A stretch of 8,679 bases of DNA from Clostridia bacterium (GTDB lineage: Bacteria; Bacillota; Clostridia; Oscillospirales; Acutalibacteraceae): NCBI GenBank assembly GCA_017631705.1, contig JAGBSU010000222.1, forward strand, positions 1 through 8,679. The letters are read 5' to 3'. Below are positions 1 to 7,094 of this stretch, piece by piece. The notes below the pieces were generated by a model that ran no database searches, was not told where the DNA came from, and worked only from the letters and a program-made list of their open reading frames with translations. Each line of letters begins with the position of its first letter. The first letter of the stretch is position 1. The translations under genes and the position numbers were made by a program.

Positions 1-83
1 GCTGTGACCCGTCTCCCCTTTCGGCTTTAAAAAGCGGAAAAACAGTGGTGGTGACAAACGGAAAACTTTCCACAAAATCATAA
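1..83 (+). CDS. recF: C-terminal end of an upstream gene, probably recF (partial)
   Basis: Frame 3 is open from the left edge to a TAA at 81-83 and gives 26 residues beginning CDPSPLSALKSGKTVVV and ending NGKLSTKS. The other two forward frames close within 30 bases. RecF, the ABC-type ATPase that loads recombinase at single-strand gaps, commonly ends in a strand-turn-strand of the form 'LxxGxxxxVxxGxV'; the residues LKSGKTVVVTNGKL fit that form. The position also fits, because recF directly precedes remB (yaaB) and gyrB in many Firmicutes. The stop lies 29 bases before the next start. No Walker or signature motif is within the window, so the identity rests on a short tail and on gene order. 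Confidence 0.55.
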   Translation, partial: CDPSPLSALKSGKTVVVTNGKLSTKS

Positions 84-96
84 AGAACTGTGGAAA
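67..96. promoter_or_regulatory. Inverted pair of DnaA-box-like sites / 8-bp inverted repeat
   Basis: TTTCCACA at 67-74 and TGTGGAAA at 89-96 are perfect reverse complements separated by 14 bases. Read with one more base, the right arm gives TTTTCCACA on the minus strand, one mismatch from the DnaA box TTATCCACA. The left arm gives CTTTCCACA, two mismatches. The repeat spans the end of the upstream gene and stops a few bases before the remB ribosome binding site, so it could equally form a weak RNA hairpin. What is seen is the symmetry; DnaA binding is inferred from sequence likeness and from the near-origin gene order. Confidence 0.35.
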
Positions 97-112
97 AAAA
101 GGAGGGTTTTAC

Positions 113-379
113 GTGTACTTGCATATTGGACAAGAAACTGTTGTCCCTCTGAGTGAAATTGTGGGTGTTTTCGATATAGAAAACACAACAATTTCCAAAA
201 ACACGCGTTCCTTTTTGAATGATATTCAAAAAAGAGGCGAAGTAATCACTGTCAGCGATGATTTGCCGAAAAGTTTTGTGGTTTGTGTGGATAAGCAAGG
301 CGCACAAACGGTATATATTTCACAGATTTCCTGCGCAACGTTACTAAAACGCGCTGAAATGTCTTATCAATTTGAGTGA
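113..379 (+). CDS. remB: RemB/YaaB-like extracellular matrix regulator (DUF370)
   Basis: This is an 88-residue protein starting MYLHIGQETVV, with the block LSEIVGVFDIENT near residues 13-26 and the second half PKSFVVCVDKQG...VYISQISCATLLKR. The whole pattern (MYLH(I/L)G, the DIVG(I/V)FD-like block, PKS(F/I)VV, YxSxxSxxTLxKR) is that of Bacillus YaaB/RemB, and the length is typical (about 80-90). RemA and RemB are small DNA-binding proteins that promote expression of biofilm matrix genes in Bacillus; the role outside Bacilli is not settled. The start is GTG at 113, chosen because AAGGAGGG (99-106) sits 6 bases upstream. The gene lies between the recF-like end and gyrB, its usual place. It is followed after 19 bases by gyrB with no terminator, so it is probably transcribed with gyrase. 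Confidence 0.88.
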   Translation: MYLHIGQETVVPLSEIVGVFDIENTTISKNTRSFLNDIQKRGEVITVSDDLPKSFVVCVDKQGAQTVYISQISCATLLKRAEMSYQFE

Positions 380-398
380 ATGAGAGGTTGTTTCAAAA

Positions 399-2357
399 AT
401 GAGTACCGAAACGAATCAAAATTTTGAAAACGAGGAACTCGGCACAGCAAACGTGCCGTATGACGAGAGCCAAATACAAGTTTTAGAGGGTCTGGAAGCG
501 GTTAGAAAGCGCCCGGGTATGTATATCGGTTCCACCGGTCCTCGCGGACTTCACCATTTGGTTTATGAAATTGTAGATAACTCTATCGACGAAGCGTTAG
601 CCGGTTTTTGTACCCATATTGAAGTGGATATTTTACCGGATAACGTAATTTCGGTGCGTGATAACGGCCGTGGTATCCCTGTCGGTATCAATGAAAAATT
701 AGGTTTGCCGACTGTTACCGTCGTGTTAACCGTGTTACACGCCGGCGGTAAATTTGGTGGTAGCGGTTATAAAGTTTCGGGTGGTTTGCACGGTGTTGGT
801 TCGTCGGTTGTAAATGCCTTGTCAGAATGGCTGGAAGTGGAAATTTCCCGCGAAGGCAAAGTGTTTTCGCAACGGTTCGAACGCGGTACAGCGGTTTCGG
901 ATTTAACCGTGACCGGCACTTCGGAAAACGACGGTACGTTGATTCGTTTTAAAGCAGATGCCGAAATCTTTACCGAAACAACCGAATACGAATTTGAAGT
1001 GCTTCAAAAACGCTTGCGTGAACAAGCTTTCTTAAATGCCGGGCTCAAAATCACGTTGACCGACCTGCGTGATGCCGATAACGTTGTTTCACAAGAATAT
1101 TGCTACGAGGGTGGCATTTCCTCGTTTGTTGATTTTATGAACAAAACACGCGGCTATCAAGTGTTACACGATAACGTGATTCACCTTTCATTAACCGATG
1201 GCGATTCGGTTGCCGAAGTCGCGTTGCAATACAACGATAGTTATAACGAAAATATTATTTCGTTTGCCAATAACATTCACACGGTAGACGGCGGTACACA
1301 CGAAAACTCGTTTAAAAACGGTATCACCCGTATTTTGAACGATTATGCTCGTCGTCATAACATGTTAAAAGATGCCGATTCTAACTTAAAAGGCGACGAC
1401 GTTCGCGAAGGTTTAACCGCGGTTATCAGTGTGAAACTGAAAGATGCCCAATTCGAAGGTCAAACCAAGGCAAAACTGGGTAATACCGCAATGGGTACGC
1501 TTATCACCCAGTTACTTAACGAAAAATTATCCCCGTATTTAGAGGAAAATCCGGCTGTCGGTAAGGCGGTTTTGGAAAAATCCATCAACGCGGCACGTGT
1601 GCGTGAAGCCGCGCAAAAAGCACGTGAACTGGCACGTAAAAAGAGCGGTCTTGCCGCCACCCGCATGCCGGAAAAACTGGCCGATTGTATTTGGAGAGAT
1701 GCCGAGCGTACCGAGCTCTACATCGTAGAGGGTGACTCTGCAGGCGGTTCCGCTATTCAAGGGCGTGATAGAAACTTCCAAGCCATTTTGTCCATGTGGG
1801 GCAAAATGTTAAATGTGGAAAAAGCGCGTTTGGATAAAGTGTACGGCAACGAAAAATTAATTCCGATTATTTTGGCACTCGGTTGCGGTATTGGTGACGA
1901 TTTTGATTTATCGAAACTTCGTTACGGCAAAGTCATTATTATGGCAGATGCCGACGTTGACGGTTCGCATATTCGCACACTTTTATTAACCTTCTTCTTC
2001 CGCTATATGCGTCCTTTAATTGAAGAAGGACACGTTTACATTGCACAACCGCCGCTGTTTAAAGTTTCCAAAGGCAAACAAGTGCGGTATGCCTTCTCAG
2101 ACGAAGAACGCGATACGTATGTTGCCGAACTCGGCGGTAATGCCGATATCCAACGCTACAAAGGTCTTGGTGAAATGGACCCCGAACAATTGTGGGAAAC
2201 CACCATGGATCCGGCGTTCCGTACCATGTTGCGTGTGGAATTGACCGATGCAGCAGCAGCAGACGAAACGTTTTCTATTTTGATGGGTGATAAAGTAGAA
2301 CCCCGTCGTGATTTTATTGAACGCAATGCCAAATTCGCTTTGAATTTGGACATCTAA
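399..2357 (+). CDS. gyrB: DNA gyrase subunit B
   Basis: This is the ATPase subunit of the A2B2 type IIA topoisomerase that introduces negative supercoils. The 652 residues have the standard order. The GHKL ATPase domain includes E57 (general base), N61 (Mg/ATP), DNGRGIP from D88 and the lid GGLHGVG at 128-134. In the transducer domain, QTKAKLGN carries the ATP-contacting Q355 and K357. The TOPRIM domain has EGDSAGG with E444, and DADVDGSH with D517/D519/D521 for metal binding. The C-terminal end has YKGLGEMDPEQLW and finishes at DFIERNAKFALNLDI. There is no large insertion in the TOPRIM region, so it is of the Gram-positive length class. GAGAGG at 382-387 is a modest ribosome site 11 bases before the ATG. 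The residue matching E. coli K447 is W467. The following gene is not gyrA but two membrane-protein genes. Gyrase rather than topoisomerase IV is supported by the partner GyrA box. Confidence 0.98.
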   Translation: MSTETNQNFENEELGTANVPYDESQIQVLEGLEAVRKRPGMYIGSTGPRGLHHLVYEIVDNSIDEALAGFCTHIEVDILPDNVISVRDNGRGIPVGINEKLGLPTVTVVLTVLHAGGKFGGSGYKVSGGLHGVGSSVVNALSEWLEVEISREGKVFSQRFERGTAVSDLTVTGTSENDGTLIRFKADAEIFTETTEYEFEVLQKRLREQAFLNAGLKITLTDLRDADNVVSQEYCYEGGISSFVDFMNKTRGYQVLHDNVIHLSLTDGDSVAEVALQYNDSYNENIISFANNIHTVDGGTHENSFKNGITRILNDYARRHNMLKDADSNLKGDDVREGLTAVISVKLKDAQFEGQTKAKLGNTAMGTLITQLLNEKLSPYLEENPAVGKAVLEKSINAARVREAAQKARELARKKSGLAATRMPEKLADCIWRDAERTELYIVEGDSAGGSAIQGRDRNFQAILSMWGKMLNVEKARLDKVYGNEKLIPIILALGCGIGDDFDLSKLRYGKVIIMADADVDGSHIRTLLLTFFFRYMRPLIEEGHVYIAQPPLFKVSKGKQVRYAFSDEERDTYVAELGGNADIQRYKGLGEMDPEQLWETTMDPAFRTMLRVELTDAAAADETFSILMGDKVEPRRDFIERNAKFALNLDI

Positions 2358-2368
2358 AAGGAACAATT

Positions 2369-3448
2369 ATGCAAAACGAAACAGGATTGTTACGTTTTCC
2401 GGTGGAATTAAGCGAACAGGAATACGTACGTTCACAAGAACTTTTATCCCGCAGAATAAACGGAAAACGTGTCGGCACCAGCCGTTTGTTTTCGTTATCT
2501 ATGATGGTCTTGTGTGCTTTGTCTGCTTTTTCCGTTTATAAGCAGACAGGCACACCGGATTGGCCATTGTTTATTCTGCTGATACTTATGTTTATTTCCG
2601 AACTGTGGTTGATGGTTGCCCTTCCCCGTCAATTACGCCGGCGGTATAAAATGGCTTACCATACCACGCTGTATACCGGTTACTCGTTCCGGGGAACCGT
2701 TACGGTGGAAGAAGATGCCGTGCGCAAACAAACGGCATCTGCCACGGCATCCATTCCGTACCATACTTGCCGCGTATTTGCGGAAAGTGCCGATATGATG
2801 ATTTTTTGCGGTGCCGATGGACATTCCATTGTTCTCCCCGCTCGCTTTTTAACGGGCGAAACAGCGGAGCATATTCGAAAAACGGCATTTGCACATATCC
2901 CCCCTGTTCGTCGTTTATTGGTAGAACCGTTGGTTCCCGTGGCACACGTTGAACCGGTGGATATGGCAGAAATCGAAGAAGAAACCTTGCTTTCTTTTCG
3001 CTTTTCTTATACCGAAAAAGAACTGTCCTCGATGGCGATTGATTCGGTTTTATTGCAATTTTACAGAACCTTACCTAATAAATGCTTACTTGCTACCGTA
3101 ATAGCGGCGGTTTTCTATTTTGGTTTTTATATGTCGCCACTTCCGGTGTTTTTATTGTCGCTATTACTCTTTTTGCTGGGTGGCTTGTTTGGCGCGTGGC
3201 GCAAATCGCATCTTGCCGCAGCACCGATGAAAACCGCACCGATGCGTGTGGATATTACCAATCGCGGTCTGCGCCTTGCCGGCAAAGAAAAACCGGCAAT
3301 TTTACCGTGGAATACGTTTACACGCGCGGTGGAACAACGCGATTCGGTAGAATTTTATTCCGATAAAGATATGCAATTCATGATACCAAAACGTTGTATT
3401 GACGATATGAATGAATTTCGCCGTATCGTGGATATGTTTGTCAAATGA
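2369..3448 (+). CDS. Four-helix membrane protein with two YcxB-like repeats, function unknown
   Basis: This 359-residue protein has no signal peptide and no recognisable catalytic motif. Hydrophobic segments come in two pairs, about 39-57 with 65-86 and 238-254 with 257-277, each followed by a basic stretch (RQLRRRYK; WRKSHL). After each pair lies a beta-rich soluble part of similar plan. The first runs about 105-176, with GYSFRGTVTVEEDAV, SIPYHTCRVFAESADMM and IVLPARFL. The second runs about 291-358, with MRVDITNRGLRL, ILPWNTFTRAVEQRDSVEFY and FMIPKRCID. The pattern 'hydrophobic pair, then strand ... W/Y..f..v.e ... i.P.r.f' is that of YcxB-like proteins, so this reads as a tandem duplication. 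AAGGAA at 2358-2363 lies 5 bases before the ATG, which is 11 bases after the gyrB stop. Co-transcription with gyrase is inferred; the family link is by eye and moderate. Codon use resembles its neighbours. Confidence 0.8.
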   Translation: MQNETGLLRFPVELSEQEYVRSQELLSRRINGKRVGTSRLFSLSMMVLCALSAFSVYKQTGTPDWPLFILLILMFISELWLMVALPRQLRRRYKMAYHTTLYTGYSFRGTVTVEEDAVRKQTASATASIPYHTCRVFAESADMMIFCGADGHSIVLPARFLTGETAEHIRKTAFAHIPPVRRLLVEPLVPVAHVEPVDMAEIEEETLLSFRFSYTEKELSSMAIDSVLLQFYRTLPNKCLLATVIAAVFYFGFYMSPLPVFLLSLLLFLLGGLFGAWRKSHLAAAPMKTAPMRVDITNRGLRLAGKEKPAILPWNTFTRAVEQRDSVEFYSDKDMQFMIPKRCIDDMNEFRRIVDMFVK

Positions 3449-3450
3449 GT

Positions 3451-3465
3451 CCTTTTTGAAAGGGG
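3451..3465 (+). promoter_or_regulatory. Ribosome binding site that decides the next start, inside a small hairpin
   Basis: AAAGGGG at 3459-3465 is the ribosome binding site for the second membrane protein. It is 7 bases before the ATG at 3473 but only 1 base before the ATG at 3467, so 3473 is the better start. CCTTT at 3451-3455 pairs with AAAGG at 3459-3463 across a TTG loop, forming a 5-bp stem that would cover part of the site. Ribosomes finishing the preceding gene (stop at 3446-3448) would disrupt it, which suggests translational coupling. The stem is short and its effect is an inference. Confidence 0.4.
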
Positions 3466-3472
3466 AATGAAC

Positions 3473-4564
3473 ATGGAACAACCGCCCAAAGACATACGCA
3501 CCGAAAAAGGCGAAGAACTGCGTATCGTCGTGGCGGGACGTTTCCCGTCACCGCAAGAGGCGGTAGGGTGGCTGCGTTTGTTGAACGGACCGGCCTATAC
3601 GCTTCTTTGGTGTGCCGTGGTGTTGCTGTCGGCAGTCTTTTTGTTCGGCACGTTGGCACAACTTGTTGGTACACCGTGGTATTTGCGCGGTGCCATTGTA
3701 GCATTTATCGCTTCCTGCTGTTTTTTAAGTATGTCACAGCTATCTCGGTTTAAAAAGCAAGAAATAACGTCATTTTTTGCCTTATTTTCCGACCGCAAGG
3801 CGGATAAAAAAGCTGTGGAAATGGGTTATACCTTTGCGTTTTACGATGACCGTGTGGTTTCCACCTCGTTGCGTGGCAGTGATACGATTTGGTTTTCGGA
3901 TGTGGTGATGTGCACGGAATCCGCCGGCGGATTCGCCTTGCAAACCAAAACTGCTGTTTTGTTTTTACGGAGTGCAGATTTGACAGCGTATGATTTACAA
4001 TGCATACGTGCCCATTTACACGCGGTCATTTCCGCTTCGCGGCAACATATCAAAGCGATGGCGATACCCGGACTCACAGAAGCGTTGCCGATTCCTCGCT
4101 TTTTTAACTTTGATAACATAGCGGCGAGAGCAGTCGTGTCGGCACGCAGTCAAGCGGGACGTCGCAGACGGCGAGTGAAAGCCTTGCTGTTACCGCTATT
4201 GTTGTTGTTTTCCATTTTGCCGGCGCTTTTATGGCAGTTTACACCGTGGCTACTATTAAATTTGGTGATTTCGGCGGTGATATTCGGCAGTGTGGGGCTG
4301 TGGATTGCCTCCGCGTTGGAAAGAAAATTGTCGGGTGTTGCGGATTTACCCGATTTGCAACTGGCTTTTACCAAAGACGGCTTGGCTGTTTTGTGTGCCG
4401 GTGTTACGGAATTTACCGTAAAAGAACGCTTAAACGTTCGTATAACAAACAAGAAAGTACATATTCGTTATACCAACGGCGAACAGCTTACTATACCGTT
4501 GTCGGCGGTTGACCGACCGGAATCTTTAAAAACTTTGTGGTTGAATGACGCGTCCGGAATATAA
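3473..4564 (+). CDS. Second four-helix YcxB-like-repeat membrane protein, function unknown
   Basis: This is 363 residues from the ATG at 3473; an ATG at 3467 would add MN but is too close to the ribosome site. The layout parallels the preceding gene: a soluble N-terminus of about 40 residues, helix pairs near 42-64/69-87 and 236-254/257-281, and a beta-rich part after each pair. The first soluble part contains GYTFAFYDDRVVS, TIWFSDVVMCTESAGGFAL and LFLRSADLTAYDL; the second contains LQLAFTKDGLAVL, FTVKERLNVRITN and LTIPLSAVDRPESL. A very basic stretch, GRRRRRVK (229-236), precedes the third helix and suggests a cytosolic loop. Both genes share the GYSF/GYTF start of the first soluble part and the strand-turn pattern, so they are probably diverged tandem paralogues. 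No enzymatic residues are visible. It ends 28 bases before gyrA, and AAAAGGAG for gyrA lies in that gap. Confidence 0.78.
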   Translation: MEQPPKDIRTEKGEELRIVVAGRFPSPQEAVGWLRLLNGPAYTLLWCAVVLLSAVFLFGTLAQLVGTPWYLRGAIVAFIASCCFLSMSQLSRFKKQEITSFFALFSDRKADKKAVEMGYTFAFYDDRVVSTSLRGSDTIWFSDVVMCTESAGGFALQTKTAVLFLRSADLTAYDLQCIRAHLHAVISASRQHIKAMAIPGLTEALPIPRFFNFDNIAARAVVSARSQAGRRRRRVKALLLPLLLLFSILPALLWQFTPWLLLNLVISAVIFGSVGLWIASALERKLSGVADLPDLQLAFTKDGLAVLCAGVTEFTVKERLNVRITNKKVHIRYTNGEQLTIPLSAVDRPESLKTLWLNDASGI

Positions 4565-4592
4565 ACCGGAACGATAAAAGGAGAAATTACAA

Positions 4593-7091
4593 ATGGATGA
4601 GCAAATGACGGTACAGAACAAACTATTTGATGTGGATTTGGAAAAGGAAATGAAACAAAGTTTCCTTGCCTATTCCATGTCGGTTATTATTGCGCGTGCT
4701 TTACCGGATGTGCGTGACGGTTTAAAACCGGTACACCGCCGTATTCTGTATACCATGCACGAACGCAATCTGACACCCGATAAACCGCACCGTAAGTGCG
4801 CCGATACCGTGGGCGCTGTGTTGGGTAGTTATCATCCACATGGTGATGCTTCGGTATACGATGCCATGGTGCGTATGGCGCAGGATTTCTCCTTGCGTTA
4901 TCCGCTTATTGACGGTCACGGAAACTTCGGTTCGATTGACTGTCACCCGGCTGCTGCTTATCGTTATACCGAATCTCGTATGACTAAAATGTCACTCGAT
5001 ATGTTGGCAGACATCGAAAAAGAAACCGTCGATTTTGCACCCAACTACGACGACCGTCTGCAAGAACCGGTTGTCCTCCCCTCTCGGTTCCCTAACTTAT
5101 TGGTAAATGGTTCGGTGGGTATCGCCGTCGGTATGGCAACCAATATTCCGCCGCACAATCTGCGTGAGGTCATTGACGGCATTTGCTTGTTAATTGATAA
5201 TCCCGATGCCGGTTTGCCGGAAATCATGGAATGCATCAAAGGCCCCGACTTCCCCACCGGCGGCGTGATTATGGGGTATTCCGGTATCCGTGCCGCTTAT
5301 GCTACCGGTCGTGGCAGAATTATTGTGCGTGCCAAAACCGAAATCGAAGAACATAACAACCGTTTCCAAATTGTCGTTACGGAAATTCCGTATCAAGTGA
5401 ATAAACTCAATTTGGTAAAATCCATCATTGAATTAGCGGATGATAAACGCATCGAGGGTATCAGCGACGTTGTTGACCACTCCGACCGCGAGGGTATGCG
5501 TATTGTTATCGAACTCAAACGCGATGCCAATCCGCAAGTGGTGCTTAACCAATTGTTTGCGTATACCCAAATGCAAACCACTTTCGGTGCCATTATGCTG
5601 TCGTTGGTGAACGGTGTGCCGCGCGTATTGACGTTAAAAGAAATGTTGGAAGAATACATTAAATTCCAATGCGAAGTCATTACACGCCGCACCTTGTTTG
5701 AATTGCGTAAGGCAAAAGAACGCGAACATATTGTGGAAGCACTCAAAATCGCGGTGGATTTCATCGACGAAGTCATTGAAATCATTCGTCGTTCCGCCGA
5801 CCAAGCAACCGCTAAAACCAATTTGATGGAACGCTTTGGCTTTGACGAAGTGCAAGCCACCGCCATTGTGCAAATGCGTTTAGGTCAACTTTCCGGTTTG
5901 GAACGTCAAAAAATCGAAGACGAATTGGCGTCATTGCGTGCTAAAATTGCCGAATTAGAAGGCATTTTGGCAGATGAACAAAAAATCAAAGATATTGTTA
6001 AAGACGAGTGCGTGAAAATGCGCGACAAGTACGGTGACGATCGCCGCACGGAAATCTCGCTCGTATCCGGTGAAGTGGATATTGAAGACTTGATTCCGGT
6101 GGAAGATTGCGTGCTTACCATGTCGCAACTTGGCTATATTAAACGCCAACCGCTGGAAGTGTACAAAACACAACGTCGCGGTGGTCGCGGTATCAAGGGC
6201 ATGACAACCCGAGAGGAAGATATCACTGAAACGATGTTCCTCTGTTCCAGCCACGATATTGTGATGTTCTTTACTTCGGCAGGACGTGTTTATCGTCTGA
6301 AATGTTACGAAGTACCCGAGGGAAGCCGTACGTCCCGCGGTATGAACATTGTTAATCTGTTGCCGCTTACAGAAAATGAAAAAGTTACCGCTATGATTCG
6401 GGTGACCGAATTCGAAAGCGATAAGTATTTGTGCATGGTTACCCGCCGCGGTATCATCAAGCGTACGCGTTTGGATGCCTATTCCAATGCCCGTAAGAGC
6501 GGACTTATTGCGGTGGACTTGGATGAAGGCGACGAATTGGCATGGGTGCACGTCACCGATGGTTATCAGCAACTGTTGGTCGGTACGCGCAAAGGTATGG
6601 CCATCTGCTTTGACGAAAACGATGCCCGCGTTGTCGGTAGAACGGCACGTGGTGTGAAAGCCATTACGCTCGCAGAAGGTGACGAGGTTGTCGGCATGGC
6701 GGTACGTGACGAAAACAGCTTGTTGTTAACGGTTACCGAAACCGGCTATGGTCGTTTGAGTGAATTTAGCGATTATCGCATTCAATCTCGTGGCGGTAAA
6801 GGTCTTACCAACTACCACACCGAAGAATACGGCGATGTTGCCGCTATTCGTATGGTGAACACGGACGATGATATCATTTTGATTTCGTCAAACGGCATCA
6901 TCATTCGCTTGCCGGCGGGTGAAATCCGCTTGTGCCGTCGCCCGTCTAAGGGTGTGCGCGTCATGCGTGTAGACGAGGAATCTCGCATTGTATCGTTGGC
7001 ACAAGTCCCCCATGAAGACGAAAAGGAAGACGAATCCGGCGAAGAAACGACAACAGTAACCGCCGAAACCGTCGAAGAGGCGAAAGAATAA
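4593..7091 (+). CDS. gyrA: DNA gyrase subunit A
   Basis: This is the DNA breakage-reunion subunit of gyrase, 832 residues. The winged-helix domain runs from SFLAYSMSVIIARALPDVRDGLKPVHRR to the quinolone-determining region YHPHGDASVYDAMVR, with catalytic R124-Y125 in AAYRYTE. The tower and coiled-coil region follows to about residue 500, including long charged helices near 410-475 (e.g. QKIEDELASLRAKIAELEG). The C-terminal beta-pinwheel begins with the GyrA box QRRGGRG at 527-533, which separates gyrase from topoisomerase IV because it wraps DNA. The tail from about 805 is strongly acidic. AAGGAG at 4578-4583 lies 9 bases before the ATG. The residue matching E. coli S83 is A86 (D87 is kept as D90), and the usual Gly-Asp before the catalytic loop is C117-H118. 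mnmE begins 3 bases after the stop. Confidence 0.98.
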   Translation: MDEQMTVQNKLFDVDLEKEMKQSFLAYSMSVIIARALPDVRDGLKPVHRRILYTMHERNLTPDKPHRKCADTVGAVLGSYHPHGDASVYDAMVRMAQDFSLRYPLIDGHGNFGSIDCHPAAAYRYTESRMTKMSLDMLADIEKETVDFAPNYDDRLQEPVVLPSRFPNLLVNGSVGIAVGMATNIPPHNLREVIDGICLLIDNPDAGLPEIMECIKGPDFPTGGVIMGYSGIRAAYATGRGRIIVRAKTEIEEHNNRFQIVVTEIPYQVNKLNLVKSIIELADDKRIEGISDVVDHSDREGMRIVIELKRDANPQVVLNQLFAYTQMQTTFGAIMLSLVNGVPRVLTLKEMLEEYIKFQCEVITRRTLFELRKAKEREHIVEALKIAVDFIDEVIEIIRRSADQATAKTNLMERFGFDEVQATAIVQMRLGQLSGLERQKIEDELASLRAKIAELEGILADEQKIKDIVKDECVKMRDKYGDDRRTEISLVSGEVDIEDLIPVEDCVLTMSQLGYIKRQPLEVYKTQRRGGRGIKGMTTREEDITETMFLCSSHDIVMFFTSAGRVYRLKCYEVPEGSRTSRGMNIVNLLPLTENEKVTAMIRVTEFESDKYLCMVTRRGIIKRTRLDAYSNARKSGLIAVDLDEGDELAWVHVTDGYQQLLVGTRKGMAICFDENDARVVGRTARGVKAITLAEGDEVVGMAVRDENSLLLTVTETGYGRLSEFSDYRIQSRGGKGLTNYHTEEYGDVAAIRMVNTDDDIILISSNGIIIRLPAGEIRLCRRPSKGVRVMRVDEESRIVSLAQVPHEDEKEDESGEETTTVTAETVEEAKE

Positions 7092-7094
7092 AGC

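Noticed and set aside
60..71. Palindrome GGAAAACTTTCC as an operator
   Set aside because: It is only 5 bases per arm, AT-rich, and lies within the end of the upstream coding frame; this is expected by chance and overlaps the longer inverted repeat.
51..84. A sigma-A-like promoter (GTGACA then CATAAA) before remB
   Set aside because: The spacing is about 22 bases and the -10 is poor; at 17 bases the sequence is AAAATC. No supportable promoter is seen, so remB-gyrB is more likely read from upstream.
3467..3472. ATG at 3467 as the start of the second membrane protein
   Set aside because: It lies 1 base after the AGGGG ribosome site, too close for initiation; the ATG at 3473 has a 7-base spacing.
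2369..4564. The two membrane proteins as a toxin-antitoxin or phage-defence pair
   Set aside because: No nuclease, NTPase, protease or pore-toxin motif is visible, codon use matches the neighbours, and no mobile-element traces flank the genes.
5393..5866. A 157-codon open frame on the minus strand inside gyrA
   Set aside because: The translation is Ser/Thr/Met-rich low-information sequence as expected from the reverse of biased codons, and it is fully covered by conserved gyrA.
5955..6572. A 205-codon open frame on the minus strand inside gyrA
   Set aside because: It lies wholly antisense to the conserved gyrA coiled-coil and pinwheel region, its translation shows no recognisable domain, and it has no clear ribosome site. 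It is a by-product of gyrA codon use.
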